From assembly GCF_000259505.1 (NCBI RefSeq), contig NZ_AJMM01000031.1, forward strand, positions 1-64,000: a stretch of 64,000 bases of DNA. The letters are read 5' to 3'. The notes under the pieces are model-generated. The model did no database searches. It was not told the origin of the DNA and saw only the letters and a list, made by a program, of their open reading frames with translations. The position numbers were made by a program, and so were the translations under genes. This DNA comes from Streptococcus sp. SK643. GTDB taxonomy: Bacteria > Bacillota > Bacilli > Lactobacillales > Streptococcaceae. Shown piece by piece: positions 23,602 to 31,938 of this stretch (position 1 is its first letter; each line of letters starts with the position of its first letter).

Positions 23602-26148
23602 ATGCAAGCAGTTGAACATTTTATTCAGCAATTTGTTCCTGAACATTATGATTTATTTTTAGACTTGAGTCGTGAGACCAAGACGTTTTCAGGGAAGGTG
23701 ACCATCACTGGTCAAGCACAGAGTGACCGTATTTCCCTTCACCAAAAAGACTTGGAAATCGCTTCTGTAGAAGTTGCAGGGGAAGCTCGTCCATTCACAG
23801 TTGACCATGACAATGAAGCTCTTCATATCGAATTGGCTGAGGCTGGTCAAGTTGAATTGCTTCTTGCCTTTTCTGGTAAAATCACAGATAACATGACAGG
23901 GATTTATCCTTCATACTACACAGTTGATGGTGTCAAGAAGGAAGTCTTGTCAACACAATTCGAGAGCCATTTTGCGCGTGAAGCCTTCCCATGTGTGGAT
24001 GAGCCAGAAGCCAAAGCAACTTTTGATCTTGCTCTACGTTTTGATCAAGCAGAAGGTGAATTGGCCTTGTCTAACATGCCAGAGATTGAAGTTGAAAACC
24101 GTAAGGAAACAGGTATTTGGAAGTTTGAGACAACACCTCGCATGTCTTCTTACTTGTTAGCCTTTGTTGCGGGTGATTTGCAAGGTGTGACAGCTAAAAC
24201 TAAAAACGGTACCCTCGTAGGTGTTTACTCAACCAAAGCTCATCCACTATCAAATCTTGATTTCTCACTAGATATCGCTGTTCGCTCCATCGAGTTTTAC
24301 GAAGATTACTACGGAGTCAAGTACCCAATCCCTCAATCTCTTCATATCGCCCTCCCTGACTTCTCGGCTGGTGCTATGGAAAACTGGGGTCTTGTGACCT
24401 ACCGTGAAGTTTACTTGGTTGTGGATGAGAACTCAACATTTGCTAGCCGTCAACAAGTTGCCCTTGTTGTGGCACATGAATTGGCTCACCAATGGTTTGG
24501 AAATCTCGTTACTATGAAATGGTGGGATGACCTTTGGCTTAATGAAAGCTTTGCGAACATGATGGAGTACGTCTGTGTGGATGCCATTGAACCAAGCTGG
24601 AATATCTTTGAAGATTTCCAAACAGGTGGAGTACCTCTTGCTCTTGAACGTGACGCTACTGATGGCGTTCAGTCTGTCCACGTCGAAGTTAAACATCCAG
24701 ATGAAATTAATACACTCTTTGACGGCGCTATCGTCTATGCCAAAGGAAGCCGTCTCATGCACATGCTTCGCCGTTGGCTAGGAGATGCTGATTTTGCTAA
24801 AGGTTTGCACGCTTACTTTGAAAAACACCAATACAGCAACACCATTGGTAGTGACCTTTGGGATGCCCTTGGTCAAGCGTCAGGACGTGATGTCGCAGCC
24901 TTCATGGATTCTTGGTTGGAACAGCCTGGTTACCCAGTTCTTACTGTCAAAGTTGAAAATGATGTATTGAAGATTTCACAAAAACAATTCTTTATCGGTG
25001 AGCACGAAGATAAGAACCGTCTCTGGGTGGTGCCACTCAACAGCAACTGGAAAGGCTTGCCTGATACACTTGAAACTGAAAGCATCGAAATCCCTGGTTA
25101 CGCAGCTCTTCTTGCTGAAAACAAAACAGCACTTCGCCTCAACACAGAAAATACAGCCCACTACATTACAGACTATCAAGGAGACTTGTTAGATGCTGTT
25201 CTTGCTGACCTAGTTGATCTTGATAACACAAGCAAATTGCAAATCGTCCAAGAACGTCGTTTGCTTGCTGAGGCTGGGCACATTTCTTATGCTGACTTGC
25301 TCCCAGTTCTTGATAAACTTGCCAAGGAAGAGTCTTACCTTGTCGTTTCAGCTGTTTCTGAAGTAATTTTTGCCCTTGAGCGCTTTATCGATGAAGGAAC
25401 AGAAGCTGAAACAGCCTTCAAAGCACTAGTTGCTAAATTGGCTCGTCATAACTATGACCGTCTTGGTTTTGAAGCTAAAGACGGAGAATCAGATGAGGAT
25501 GAATTGGTTCGTCAGTTAGCCATTTCTATGATGATTCGCTCAAATGATGAAGAAGCTAGTCAAGTCGCTAGCCAAATCTTCGCGGTTCACAAGGAGAATC
25601 TTGCAGGACTTCCAGCAGCTATTCGCTCACAAGTTCTGATCAATGAGATGAAACATCATGAGACTAAAGACTTGTTAGCACTTTATCTTGATACTTATAC
25701 TCACGCAACAGATGCTGTCTTTAAACGTCAGCTGGCAGCAGCTCTTGCCTACAGTACAGATGCGGACAATATCCAAACCTTGATTGCTTCTTGGAAGGAC
25801 AAATTTGTGGTCAAACCACAGGACTTGTCTGCTTGGTATTACCAATTCCTAGCTCACCAAGTAACTCAGGAAACAGCTTGGTCTTGGGCCCGTGAAAACT
25901 GGGCTTGGATTAAGGCAGCTCTTGGAGGAGATATGAGCTTTGATAGCTTTGTTATCCTTCCTGCGCATGTATTTAAGACTCAGCAACGCTTGGCGGAATA
26001 CAAAGAATTCTTTGAACCGCAACTTTCTGACCTTGCTCTAAGCCGTAATATTGGTATGGGAATCAAAGAAATTGCAGCGCGTGTTGACTTGATTAATCGT
26101 GAAAAAGCTGCAGTGGAATCAGTCGTTCTTCAATATGGTAAAGCGTAA
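23602..26148 (+). CDS. pepN: Aminopeptidase N (M1 family)
   Basis: The 848-residue zinc aminopeptidase has substrate motif FSAGAMENWG, zinc site VVAHELAHQW (His292, His296) with the third ligand in WLNESFA (Glu315), and a long helical C-terminal domain. It removes N-terminal residues from peptides in the cytoplasm, and is known in lactic streptococci as a general aminopeptidase. There is no signal peptide. It has its own promoter and AGGAG ribosome binding site, and is followed by ciaRH after a terminator. Strong codon bias suggests high expression. Confidence 0.97.
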   Translation: MQAVEHFIQQFVPEHYDLFLDLSRETKTFSGKVTITGQAQSDRISLHQKDLEIASVEVAGEARPFTVDHDNEALHIELAEAGQVELLLAFSGKITDNMTGIYPSYYTVDGVKKEVLSTQFESHFAREAFPCVDEPEAKATFDLALRFDQAEGELALSNMPEIEVENRKETGIWKFETTPRMSSYLLAFVAGDLQGVTAKTKNGTLVGVYSTKAHPLSNLDFSLDIAVRSIEFYEDYYGVKYPIPQSLHIALPDFSAGAMENWGLVTYREVYLVVDENSTFASRQQVALVVAHELAHQWFGNLVTMKWWDDLWLNESFANMMEYVCVDAIEPSWNIFEDFQTGGVPLALERDATDGVQSVHVEVKHPDEINTLFDGAIVYAKGSRLMHMLRRWLGDADFAKGLHAYFEKHQYSNTIGSDLWDALGQASGRDVAAFMDSWLEQPGYPVLTVKVENDVLKISQKQFFIGEHEDKNRLWVVPLNSNWKGLPDTLETESIEIPGYAALLAENKTALRLNTENTAHYITDYQGDLLDAVLADLVDLDNTSKLQIVQERRLLAEAGHISYADLLPVLDKLAKEESYLVVSAVSEVIFALERFIDEGTEAETAFKALVAKLARHNYDRLGFEAKDGESDEDELVRQLAISMMIRSNDEEASQVASQIFAVHKENLAGLPAAIRSQVLINEMKHHETKDLLALYLDTYTHATDAVFKRQLAAALAYSTDADNIQTLIASWKDKFVVKPQDLSAWYYQFLAHQVTQETAWSWARENWAWIKAALGGDMSFDSFVILPAHVFKTQQRLAEYKEFFEPQLSDLALSRNIGMGIKEIAARVDLINREKAAVESVVLQYGKA

Positions 26149-26164
26149 ACATTCGTAAAATCAT

Positions 26165-26212
26165 AAAAAACTCAGCTATCTAATGTAAAATGCAGAGAGT
26201 TGAGTTTTTTTT
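26165..26212 (+). terminator. pepN terminator
   Basis: An outer stem AAAAAACTCA/TGAGTTTTTT encloses a partly paired interior. The T-run overlaps the start of the ciaRH promoter region. Confidence 0.65.
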
Positions 26213-26231
26213 AAGGCAAATTTGGTATAAT
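26210..26231 (+). promoter_or_regulatory. ciaRH promoter with candidate CiaR half-site
   Basis: TTTAAG at 26210-26215 is followed after 5 bp by TTTGGT, then TATAAT at 26226-26231. The known CiaR site is a TTTAAG direct repeat with a 5-bp gap; here only the first half is intact. It sits at the -35 position of the ciaRH promoter. Confidence 0.5.
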
Positions 26232-26255
26232 GGTTTTAATAAGGAGGAGTTTCTC

Positions 26256-26930
26256 ATGATAAAAATCTTATTGGTTGAGGATGACCTAGGCCTGTCAAAT
26301 TCAGTATTTGACTTTTTAGACGATTTTGCGGATGTCATGCAGGTATTTGATGGGGAAGAAGGTCTCTACGAAGCTGAGAGTGGCGTGTATGACTTGATTT
26401 TGCTCGATTTGATGTTGCCAGAAAAAAATGGCTTCCAAGTCTTGAAAGAATTGCGTGAAAAGGGAATTACGACACCAGTTTTAATCATGACTGCCAAGGA
26501 AAGTTTGGATGATAAGGGACATGGATTTGAACTAGGAGCAGATGATTATCTAACCAAGCCTTTCTATCTTGAAGAACTCAAAATGCGGATTCAAGCCCTT
26601 CTAAAACGTTCAGGCAAATTTAATGAAAATACCTTGTCTTATGGAAATCTTGTTGTTAATCTATCGACAAATACAGTGAAAGTAGAAGATACTCCAGTCG
26701 AATTATTGGGAAAAGAGTTTGATTTACTGGTTTATTTCCTTCAAAATCAAAATGTTATTTTGCCTAAGACTCAGATTTTTGATCGTCTATGGGGATTTGA
26801 TAGTGACACGACTATTTCTGTTGTCGAAGTTTATGTTTCAAAAGTCCGTAAGAAATTAAAGGGAACTACCTTTGCAGAGAATTTACAGACCTTGCGCAGT
26901 GTTGGGTATATTTTAAAAGATGTTCAATAA
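26256..26930 (+). CDS. ciaR: Response regulator CiaR (OmpR family)
   Basis: The 224-residue regulator has a receiver domain ([10 protein letters not shown], phosphoacceptor Asp51 in [13 protein letters not shown], switch Lys in DDYLTKPF) and a winged-helix DNA-binding domain from about residue 128 ([13 protein letters not shown], then [10 protein letters not shown]). CiaRH controls envelope integrity, beta-lactam tolerance, competence and small csRNAs in pneumococcus. I start at 26256, with AAGGAGG upstream, rather than the long frame at 26190. It overlaps ciaH by 11 bp. Confidence 0.97.
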   Translation: MIKILLVEDDLGLSNSVFDFLDDFADVMQVFDGEEGLYEAESGVYDLILLDLMLPEKNGFQVLKELREKGITTPVLIMTAKESLDDKGHGFELGADDYLTKPFYLEELKMRIQALLKRSGKFNENTLSYGNLVVNLSTNTVKVEDTPVELLGKEFDLLVYFLQNQNVILPKTQIFDRLWGFDSDTTISVVEVYVSKVRKKLKGTTFAENLQTLRSVGYILKDVQ

Positions 26931-28254
26931 GATAAAAAAAACGTGGTACGCAGATGACTTTAGTTATTTTATACGAAACTTCGGAATATTTACCTTGATT
27001 TTTTCGACCATGACCTTGATTATTTTACAGGTTATGCATTCGAGTCTATATACTTCGGTGGATGATAAGCTTCATGGTCTTAGTGAAAACCCTCAAGCAG
27101 TGATTCAGTTGGCATTAAACAGAGCGACAGAGGAAATAAAAGACTTAGAGAATGCTAAGGTAGATGCAAGTAAGGCAGAGACTAAACCGAATGTTAGTTC
27201 CAATACAGAAGTCATTCTTTTTGATAAAAATTTTACCCAGCTCCTTTCTGGAAACCGATTTTTGGGATTGGATAAGATTAAGTTAGAGAAGAAAGAACTA
27301 GGACATATCTATCAGATTCAAGTTTTTAATAGCTATGGACAAGAAGAAATTTATCGCATGATTTTGATGGAAACGAATATTAGTTCGGTTTCAACCAATA
27401 TCAAGTATGCGGCTGTCTTGATTAATACCAGTCAGTTGGAGCAGGCAAGTCAAAAGCATGAGCAACTAATTGTCATTGTTATGGCGAGTTTTTGGATGTT
27501 ATCTTTAATAGCCAGTCTTTATCTTGCAAGAGTGAGTGTACGTCCCTTGTTAGAGAGTATGCAAAAACAACAATCTTTTGTGGAGAATGCAAGCCATGAA
27601 CTTCGAACTCCCTTAGCCGTTTTACAAAATCGCTTGGAGACTCTTTTTCGTAAGCCAGAAGCAACTATTATGGATGTTAGTGAAAGTATCGCTTCTAGTC
27701 TAGAAGAAGTGAGAAATATGCGATTTTTAACCACTAATTTACTAAATCTGGCTAGGAGAGACGACGGGATAAAACCTGACCTTGCCGAAGTTCCCACTAG
27801 TTTTTTCAATACAACCTTTACAAACTATGAGATGATTGCTTCAGAAAATGAGAAGATTTTTCGATTTGAAAATCGTGTCCATCGTACCATTGTTACCGAC
27901 CCACTTCTTTTAAAACAATTGATGACTATTTTATTTGATAATGCCATCAAGTATACAGAAGAAGACGGTGAGATTGAATTTGTTATTTCAGCAACGGATA
28001 GACACCTTTCCTTAATGGTATCAGATAATGGGGTAGGAATTTCAGTAGATGATAAAAAGAAAATTTTTGATCGATTTTATCGTGTAGATAAGGCCAGAAC
28101 CCGTCAAAAAGGTGGATTTGGTTTAGGGCTCTCTTTAGCCAAGCAAATAGTAGATGCTTTAAAAGGAACCATTACCGTTAAAGATAACAAACCTAGAGGA
28201 ACAATATTTGAAGTAAAGGTAGCTATACAGACACCATCTAAGAAGAAAAAATAG
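26920..28254 (+). CDS. ciaH: Sensor histidine kinase CiaH
   Basis: The 444-residue kinase has an N-terminal helix (about residues 21-43), an extracellular sensor domain of about 145 residues, a second helix near residues 185-206, and the H-box [18 protein letters not shown] (His226). The ATPase domain has [19 protein letters not shown] and [11 protein letters not shown]. It phosphorylates CiaR. All catalytic boxes are intact. It is cotranscribed with ciaR and closed by a strong bidirectional terminator. Confidence 0.97.
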   Translation: MFNKIKKTWYADDFSYFIRNFGIFTLIFSTMTLIILQVMHSSLYTSVDDKLHGLSENPQAVIQLALNRATEEIKDLENAKVDASKAETKPNVSSNTEVILFDKNFTQLLSGNRFLGLDKIKLEKKELGHIYQIQVFNSYGQEEIYRMILMETNISSVSTNIKYAAVLINTSQLEQASQKHEQLIVIVMASFWMLSLIASLYLARVSVRPLLESMQKQQSFVENASHELRTPLAVLQNRLETLFRKPEATIMDVSESIASSLEEVRNMRFLTTNLLNLARRDDGIKPDLAEVPTSFFNTTFTNYEMIASENEKIFRFENRVHRTIVTDPLLLKQLMTILFDNAIKYTEEDGEIEFVISATDRHLSLMVSDNGVGISVDDKKKIFDRFYRVDKARTRQKGGFGLGLSLAKQIVDALKGTITVKDNKPRGTIFEVKVAIQTPSKKKK

Positions 28255-28287
28255 AAAAATCTCGCTCCAGATGGGCGAGATTTTTCT
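28253..28287. terminator. Bidirectional terminator between ciaH and the DUF3270 gene
   Basis: A perfect 13-bp stem AGAAAAATCTCGC/GCGAGATTTTTCT with a 9-nt loop lies between convergent genes. Confidence 0.9.
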
Positions 28288-28573
28288 ATTTCTTAAATTT
28301 TCGTTTGATAACAGAACGTTGAAGTTTTAAAATAAATAAACTAGACACGATAGCTGCAGTGAAAGCAAGAGCAGTTGATAGATTTAATGCTAAAAATAGA
28401 AAACTAAAGATAGCTATGCAAATGCAAAAAACAGCGATATTTACAAAAAAAAGAATTTCATTGAGATTGGCATCATCTTGAACTTCAGGCGCATAATCTT
28501 GATAGCGAGGGCCTTGTTCCTTTAATTCATCTTGATACTCTACCTCATATGATTGTAATTTTCTTACGGGCAT
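28286..28573 (-). CDS. DUF3270 family membrane protein
   Basis: The 95-residue protein has a charged N-terminal half (VRKLQSYEVEYQDELKEQ) and two hydrophobic segments (about 43-63 and 65-83), ending in a basic tail. It matches the streptococcal DUF3270 family, which is consistently found next to ciaRH in pneumococcus. Function is unknown. It is convergent with ciaH, and GGAGAG precedes the ATG on the minus strand. Confidence 0.85.
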   Translation of the reverse strand: MPVRKLQSYEVEYQDELKEQGPRYQDYAPEVQDDANLNEILFFVNIAVFCICIAIFSFLFLALNLSTALAFTAAIVSSLFILKLQRSVIKRKFKK

Positions 28574-28941
28574 GATTCTCTCCTTAACAGTACCTATCTA
28601 TTTTATCATTTTTTCGGCATATATTTATTACAGAAAGGTTACAAAACTAATAAAGTCTCTTTTCACCTTTAAAGTTAAAATTTTTGACACTCCGGTTATA
28701 AAGTGATAGCATGAGTATACCCTTATAATTTTTTATAATTATTAAAATTTGTGAATATGATCAAAAGTTAAAGTTATCGATTTTAAGATTGCTTGAATAC
28801 CCATATTGTAAGTAATAGATTCTAGTGATTGCTTTATCTAATTAAAGATGTGAGAGTTATTTTGAATTCATCTAGTTATGGTTTTTTTCTAAAGTTTGTT
28901 TTAGACTAGTGCCATTAGTTGAATAGTTAAAGGGGTTTAGC
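28574..28941 (+). promoter_or_regulatory. Long intergenic region with promoter for the ABC pair
   Basis: This 368-bp AT-rich gap has a candidate promoter TTGACA (28684-28689), 17 bp, TAGCAT (28707-28712), which would give a leader of about 220 nt before the permease gene. I see no convincing hairpin, small frame or repeat in that leader. AAAGGGG precedes the ATG at 28942. Confidence 0.45.
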
Positions 28942-29997
28942 ATGTATCTTGCTATTAAAGAAATGTTACAAAACAAACTGCGCTATAGTTTGATTTTAAC
29001 AACGATTTTTCTGATTACTTTTATGGTCTTTTTTATGACCAGTTTAGCATTGGGACTTGTTCGAAATAACCGAGCTGCCATAGATAATTGGCAGGCGAGT
29101 GGAGTAGTTCTGTCTGACTATGCCAATGATAATTTAACTGCTTCCTTTATTCCAGAAAAAGACTATCAAGATAAGGTGTCGGACGATGCTGCCCCTCTAG
29201 GATATATGTTTGCGGTGACAAATTTGGTTGATAGTAGTGAGAAGGTTAATGTATCTGTTTTTGGACAAAAGTGGGATAGTTTTATCTCACCAGAGTTGGT
29301 TCAAGGTAACTACCCTGAAAAGGATGATGAAGTTGTTGTAGATCACTCCTTAGAAAACTATGGCATTAAACTGGGAGATGCTATCCAGTTGAATGGAAGT
29401 GATACTAGTTATAAAATCGTTGGGCTTACTATAGGAAATAAGTTTTTTACAGAACCTGTTGTCTTTACGAGTTTGACAACTTATTGGACTTTACAAGGTA
29501 CTATCAATTCAAATCGTTCTATCTCTAGCTTGGTTCTAAAAAATGATATGGATGTAAGTGGTGATAATTTAAAACAAATCACTATCCAAGGAATGATTTC
29601 AAAAATTCCTGGATACACGCCTCAAGTGAATGTGTTTTTAGGGATGATTCTGGCTATGATGATTATCACCGGACTTATTGTAGGAATTTTCATCTATATT
29701 ATTACGATTCAAAAGCTAGGTCTTTATGGGATTATGCGAGCCCAAGGAATTCAGATTAAAACCATTGTATGGTCTCTCTTCTGTCAAATCTTCCTTTTAG
29801 CTGGCATGGGGATTGGCTTAGCATTACTGGCTATTGGGGGAGTGATTTTAGTCTTACCAGGGACCTTCTTTTTCTATACAAGTTGGTTAGCCTACTCCGC
29901 TCTTAGTATAGTGATTTGCTTGATGGCACTGTTTGGTGGAGTTATTTCTCTCCCACGCTTACTTAAAGTAGATCCTATCACAGCCATTGCAGAATGA
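28942..29997 (+). CDS. ABC transporter permease (DevC/HrtB-like, FtsX family)
   Basis: The 351-residue permease has one N-terminal helix (SLILTTIFLITFMVFFMTSL), an extracellular domain of about 190 residues and three C-terminal helices, with the FtsX-like IQKLGLYGIMRAQGIQIKTI between helices 2 and 3. The short length and layout match HrtB/DevC exporters, some of which export haem. The substrate cannot be read here. The ATPase gene starts 13 bp downstream. Confidence 0.88.
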   Translation: MYLAIKEMLQNKLRYSLILTTIFLITFMVFFMTSLALGLVRNNRAAIDNWQASGVVLSDYANDNLTASFIPEKDYQDKVSDDAAPLGYMFAVTNLVDSSEKVNVSVFGQKWDSFISPELVQGNYPEKDDEVVVDHSLENYGIKLGDAIQLNGSDTSYKIVGLTIGNKFFTEPVVFTSLTTYWTLQGTINSNRSISSLVLKNDMDVSGDNLKQITIQGMISKIPGYTPQVNVFLGMILAMMIITGLIVGIFIYIITIQKLGLYGIMRAQGIQIKTIVWSLFCQIFLLAGMGIGLALLAIGGVILVLPGTFFFYTSWLAYSALSIVICLMALFGGVISLPRLLKVDPITAIAE

Positions 29998-30010
29998 TAA
30001 GGGGGAGAAT

Positions 30011-30685
30011 ATGACAACATTGATTGAAATGATTCAAGTAACGAAAAGTTACGGAGAGGGTAAGATGAAAGTTACAGCCCTACATGAGACAAATTTTAAA
30101 TTACAGGCAGGAGAATTTGTTGCTATCGTCGGACCTTCAGGTTCTGGCAAAACGACCTTTCTAACAACTCTAGGGCAATTGCAAGCTGCATCTAGTGGAA
30201 ACATTTTAGTGAAGGGAAAAGAGACGGGAAATCTATCTGAAAAAGAAAAAACAACTTTGCGTTTTAAAGAATTTGGGTTTATCCTTCAGGCATCGAATCT
30301 GATTCCTTTTTTAACAGTTAAGGAACAGTTAGATTTAATAGACCGATTAGACAAGGATAAAAATCAGAGAAGTGATCGACAAGAATTATTTGATTTGTTG
30401 GATTTGGAAAAGGTTCAAAATCAATACCCCAAAGCTTTATCTGGTGGAGAACATCAACGTGCAGCTATTGCTAGAGCTCTTTACAATAATCCAAGCATTG
30501 TACTTGCAGATGAGCCAACAGCTAGTCTTGATACAGAGCGTGCCTATCAAGTAACAAATATGCTAGCATCTATTGCACACGAGCAAGGTAGAGGAGTAGT
30601 GATGATTACGCACGATACTCGTCTTCTAGATAAGGTGGACCGTGTTTATGTGATGAACGATGGACACCTTACTGAAAAAAAGTAG
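30011..30685 (+). CDS. ABC transporter ATP-binding protein (HrtA/DevA-like)
   Basis: The 224-residue ATPase has Walker A GPSGSGKTT, a signature ALSGGEHQRAAIARAL, Walker B IVLADEPTASLD and H-loop MITHDT. It belongs to the LolD/MacB-type subfamily and pairs with the permease just upstream. I start it at 30011 with GGGGGAGA upstream; the longer frame from 29987 overlaps the permease and lacks a ribosome binding site. Located after ciaRH, but no direct regulatory site is seen. Confidence 0.93.
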   Translation: MTTLIEMIQVTKSYGEGKMKVTALHETNFKLQAGEFVAIVGPSGSGKTTFLTTLGQLQAASSGNILVKGKETGNLSEKEKTTLRFKEFGFILQASNLIPFLTVKEQLDLIDRLDKDKNQRSDRQELFDLLDLEKVQNQYPKALSGGEHQRAAIARALYNNPSIVLADEPTASLDTERAYQVTNMLASIAHEQGRGVVMITHDTRLLDKVDRVYVMNDGHLTEKK

Positions 30686-30795
30686 ATAACTAATGAAAGA
30701 GTGGACTGTGTAGAATCAGTTCACTTTTTTAGTGACTAAATTAGATTCTCTTTTTAAAACAACTTGTATTCATAGATGAATTTGCGGAAATATGG

Positions 30796-30811
30796 TATAA
30801 TTTTCCTTATG
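30796..30811 (+). promoter_or_regulatory. Promoter of an apparently leaderless gene (U32 protein)
   Basis: TGGTATAAT places the -10 at 30796-30801; only 7 nt separate it from the ATG at 30809. Transcription should begin at or next to the A of the start codon, and no ribosome binding site exists in the gap. Confidence 0.7.
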
Positions 30812-31738
30812 GAAAAGATTATTATTACAGCAACTGCTGAAAGTATTGAACAAGTTAAACAACTGCTCGAAGCTGGTGTAGATCGTATCTATGTCGGCGA
30901 GAAAGATTTTGGTCTTCGTCTCCCAGCAACCTTTAGTTATGACCAATTGCGTGAAATCGCTACTCTGGTTCATGATGCGGATAAGGAATTGATTGTTGCG
31001 GTCAATGCCCTTATGCACCAAAGCATGATGGATAGTCTCAAGCCTTTCCTTGATTTCTTAGAAGAAATTAAGACAGACTTTATCACAATAGGGGATGCTG
31101 GTGTCTTTTATGTGGTTAACCGTGATGGCTATTCATTTAAGACTATCTATGATGCCTCAACTATGGTAACCAGCAGTCGTCAGATTAATTTTTGGCACCA
31201 AAAGGCTGGAGCATCTGAAGCCGTTTTGGCACGTGAAATCCCATCTGCAGAGCTCTTTAAGATGCCAGAAATTTTGGAAATCCCAGCTGAGGTCTTGGTT
31301 TATGGTGCTAGTGTTATTCACCATTCAAAGCGCCCCCTTTTACAAAACTACTACAACTTTACTCACATTGATGATGAAAAGACACGTCAACGTGATCTCT
31401 TTTTAGCTGAGCCAAGTGATCCAGAGAGTCATTATTCTATCTTTGAGGACAATCATGGGACTCATATCTTTGCAAATAATGACCTTGACTTGATGACTAA
31501 ATTAACAGAGTTGGTAGAACATGGTTTTACCCACTGGAAGTTAGAAGGCCTCTATACACCAGGTCAGAACTTTGTTGAGATTGCTAAACTCTTTATTCAA
31601 GCTCGTAGTTTGATTCAAGAAGGTAACTTCAGCCATGACCAGGCTTTCTTGCTAGATGAAGAAGTTCGTAAATTGCACCCTAAAAATCGTTTCCTTGATA
31701 CAGGATTTTATGATTACGATCCGGATATGGTAAAATAA
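30809..31738 (+). CDS. Peptidase U32 family protein (YrrN/TrhP1-like)
   Basis: The 309-residue protein has the U32 barrel pattern EKIIITATAESIEQVKQLLE, GVDRIYVGEKDFGLRLPA and VLVYGASVIHHSKRPLLQNY. The paired cysteines of catalytic-type U32 members are absent from the last motif, as in B. subtilis YrrN (also 309 residues), which acts with YrrO in tRNA wobble-uridine hydroxylation. The YrrO partner is not next to it here; dinG follows. I start at 30809; the longer frame to 30776 would overlap the promoter. Confidence 0.85.
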   Translation: MEKIIITATAESIEQVKQLLEAGVDRIYVGEKDFGLRLPATFSYDQLREIATLVHDADKELIVAVNALMHQSMMDSLKPFLDFLEEIKTDFITIGDAGVFYVVNRDGYSFKTIYDASTMVTSSRQINFWHQKAGASEAVLAREIPSAELFKMPEILEIPAEVLVYGASVIHHSKRPLLQNYYNFTHIDDEKTRQRDLFLAEPSDPESHYSIFEDNHGTHIFANNDLDLMTKLTELVEHGFTHWKLEGLYTPGQNFVEIAKLFIQARSLIQEGNFSHDQAFLLDEEVRKLHPKNRFLDTGFYDYDPDMVK

Positions 31739-31921
31739 ACTATAATCATAATTGAGAGAAGCAAGATTTATGATTTCTTCTCTCAATTTTTTCTTTTTAT
31801 TGAAATAATAAAGGTAATATTAGGTTTTCTTTGCTTTAAATAGAAGAATTGTGAAGTCAAAAACTGATTTTAATGGTGAAAATTTCCCGATTTTCCGAGT
31901 GCTAAATCGGCCTTTTTTTGG

Positions 31922-31938
31922 TATAATTTTTTATAATG
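31922..31938 (+). promoter_or_regulatory. Promoter of an apparently leaderless gene (dinG)
   Basis: TATAAT at 31922-31927, preceded by TTTTTTTGG, lies 8 nt before the ATG at 31936. There is no Shine-Dalgarno sequence in the gap, so the mRNA is probably leaderless. Confidence 0.65.
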
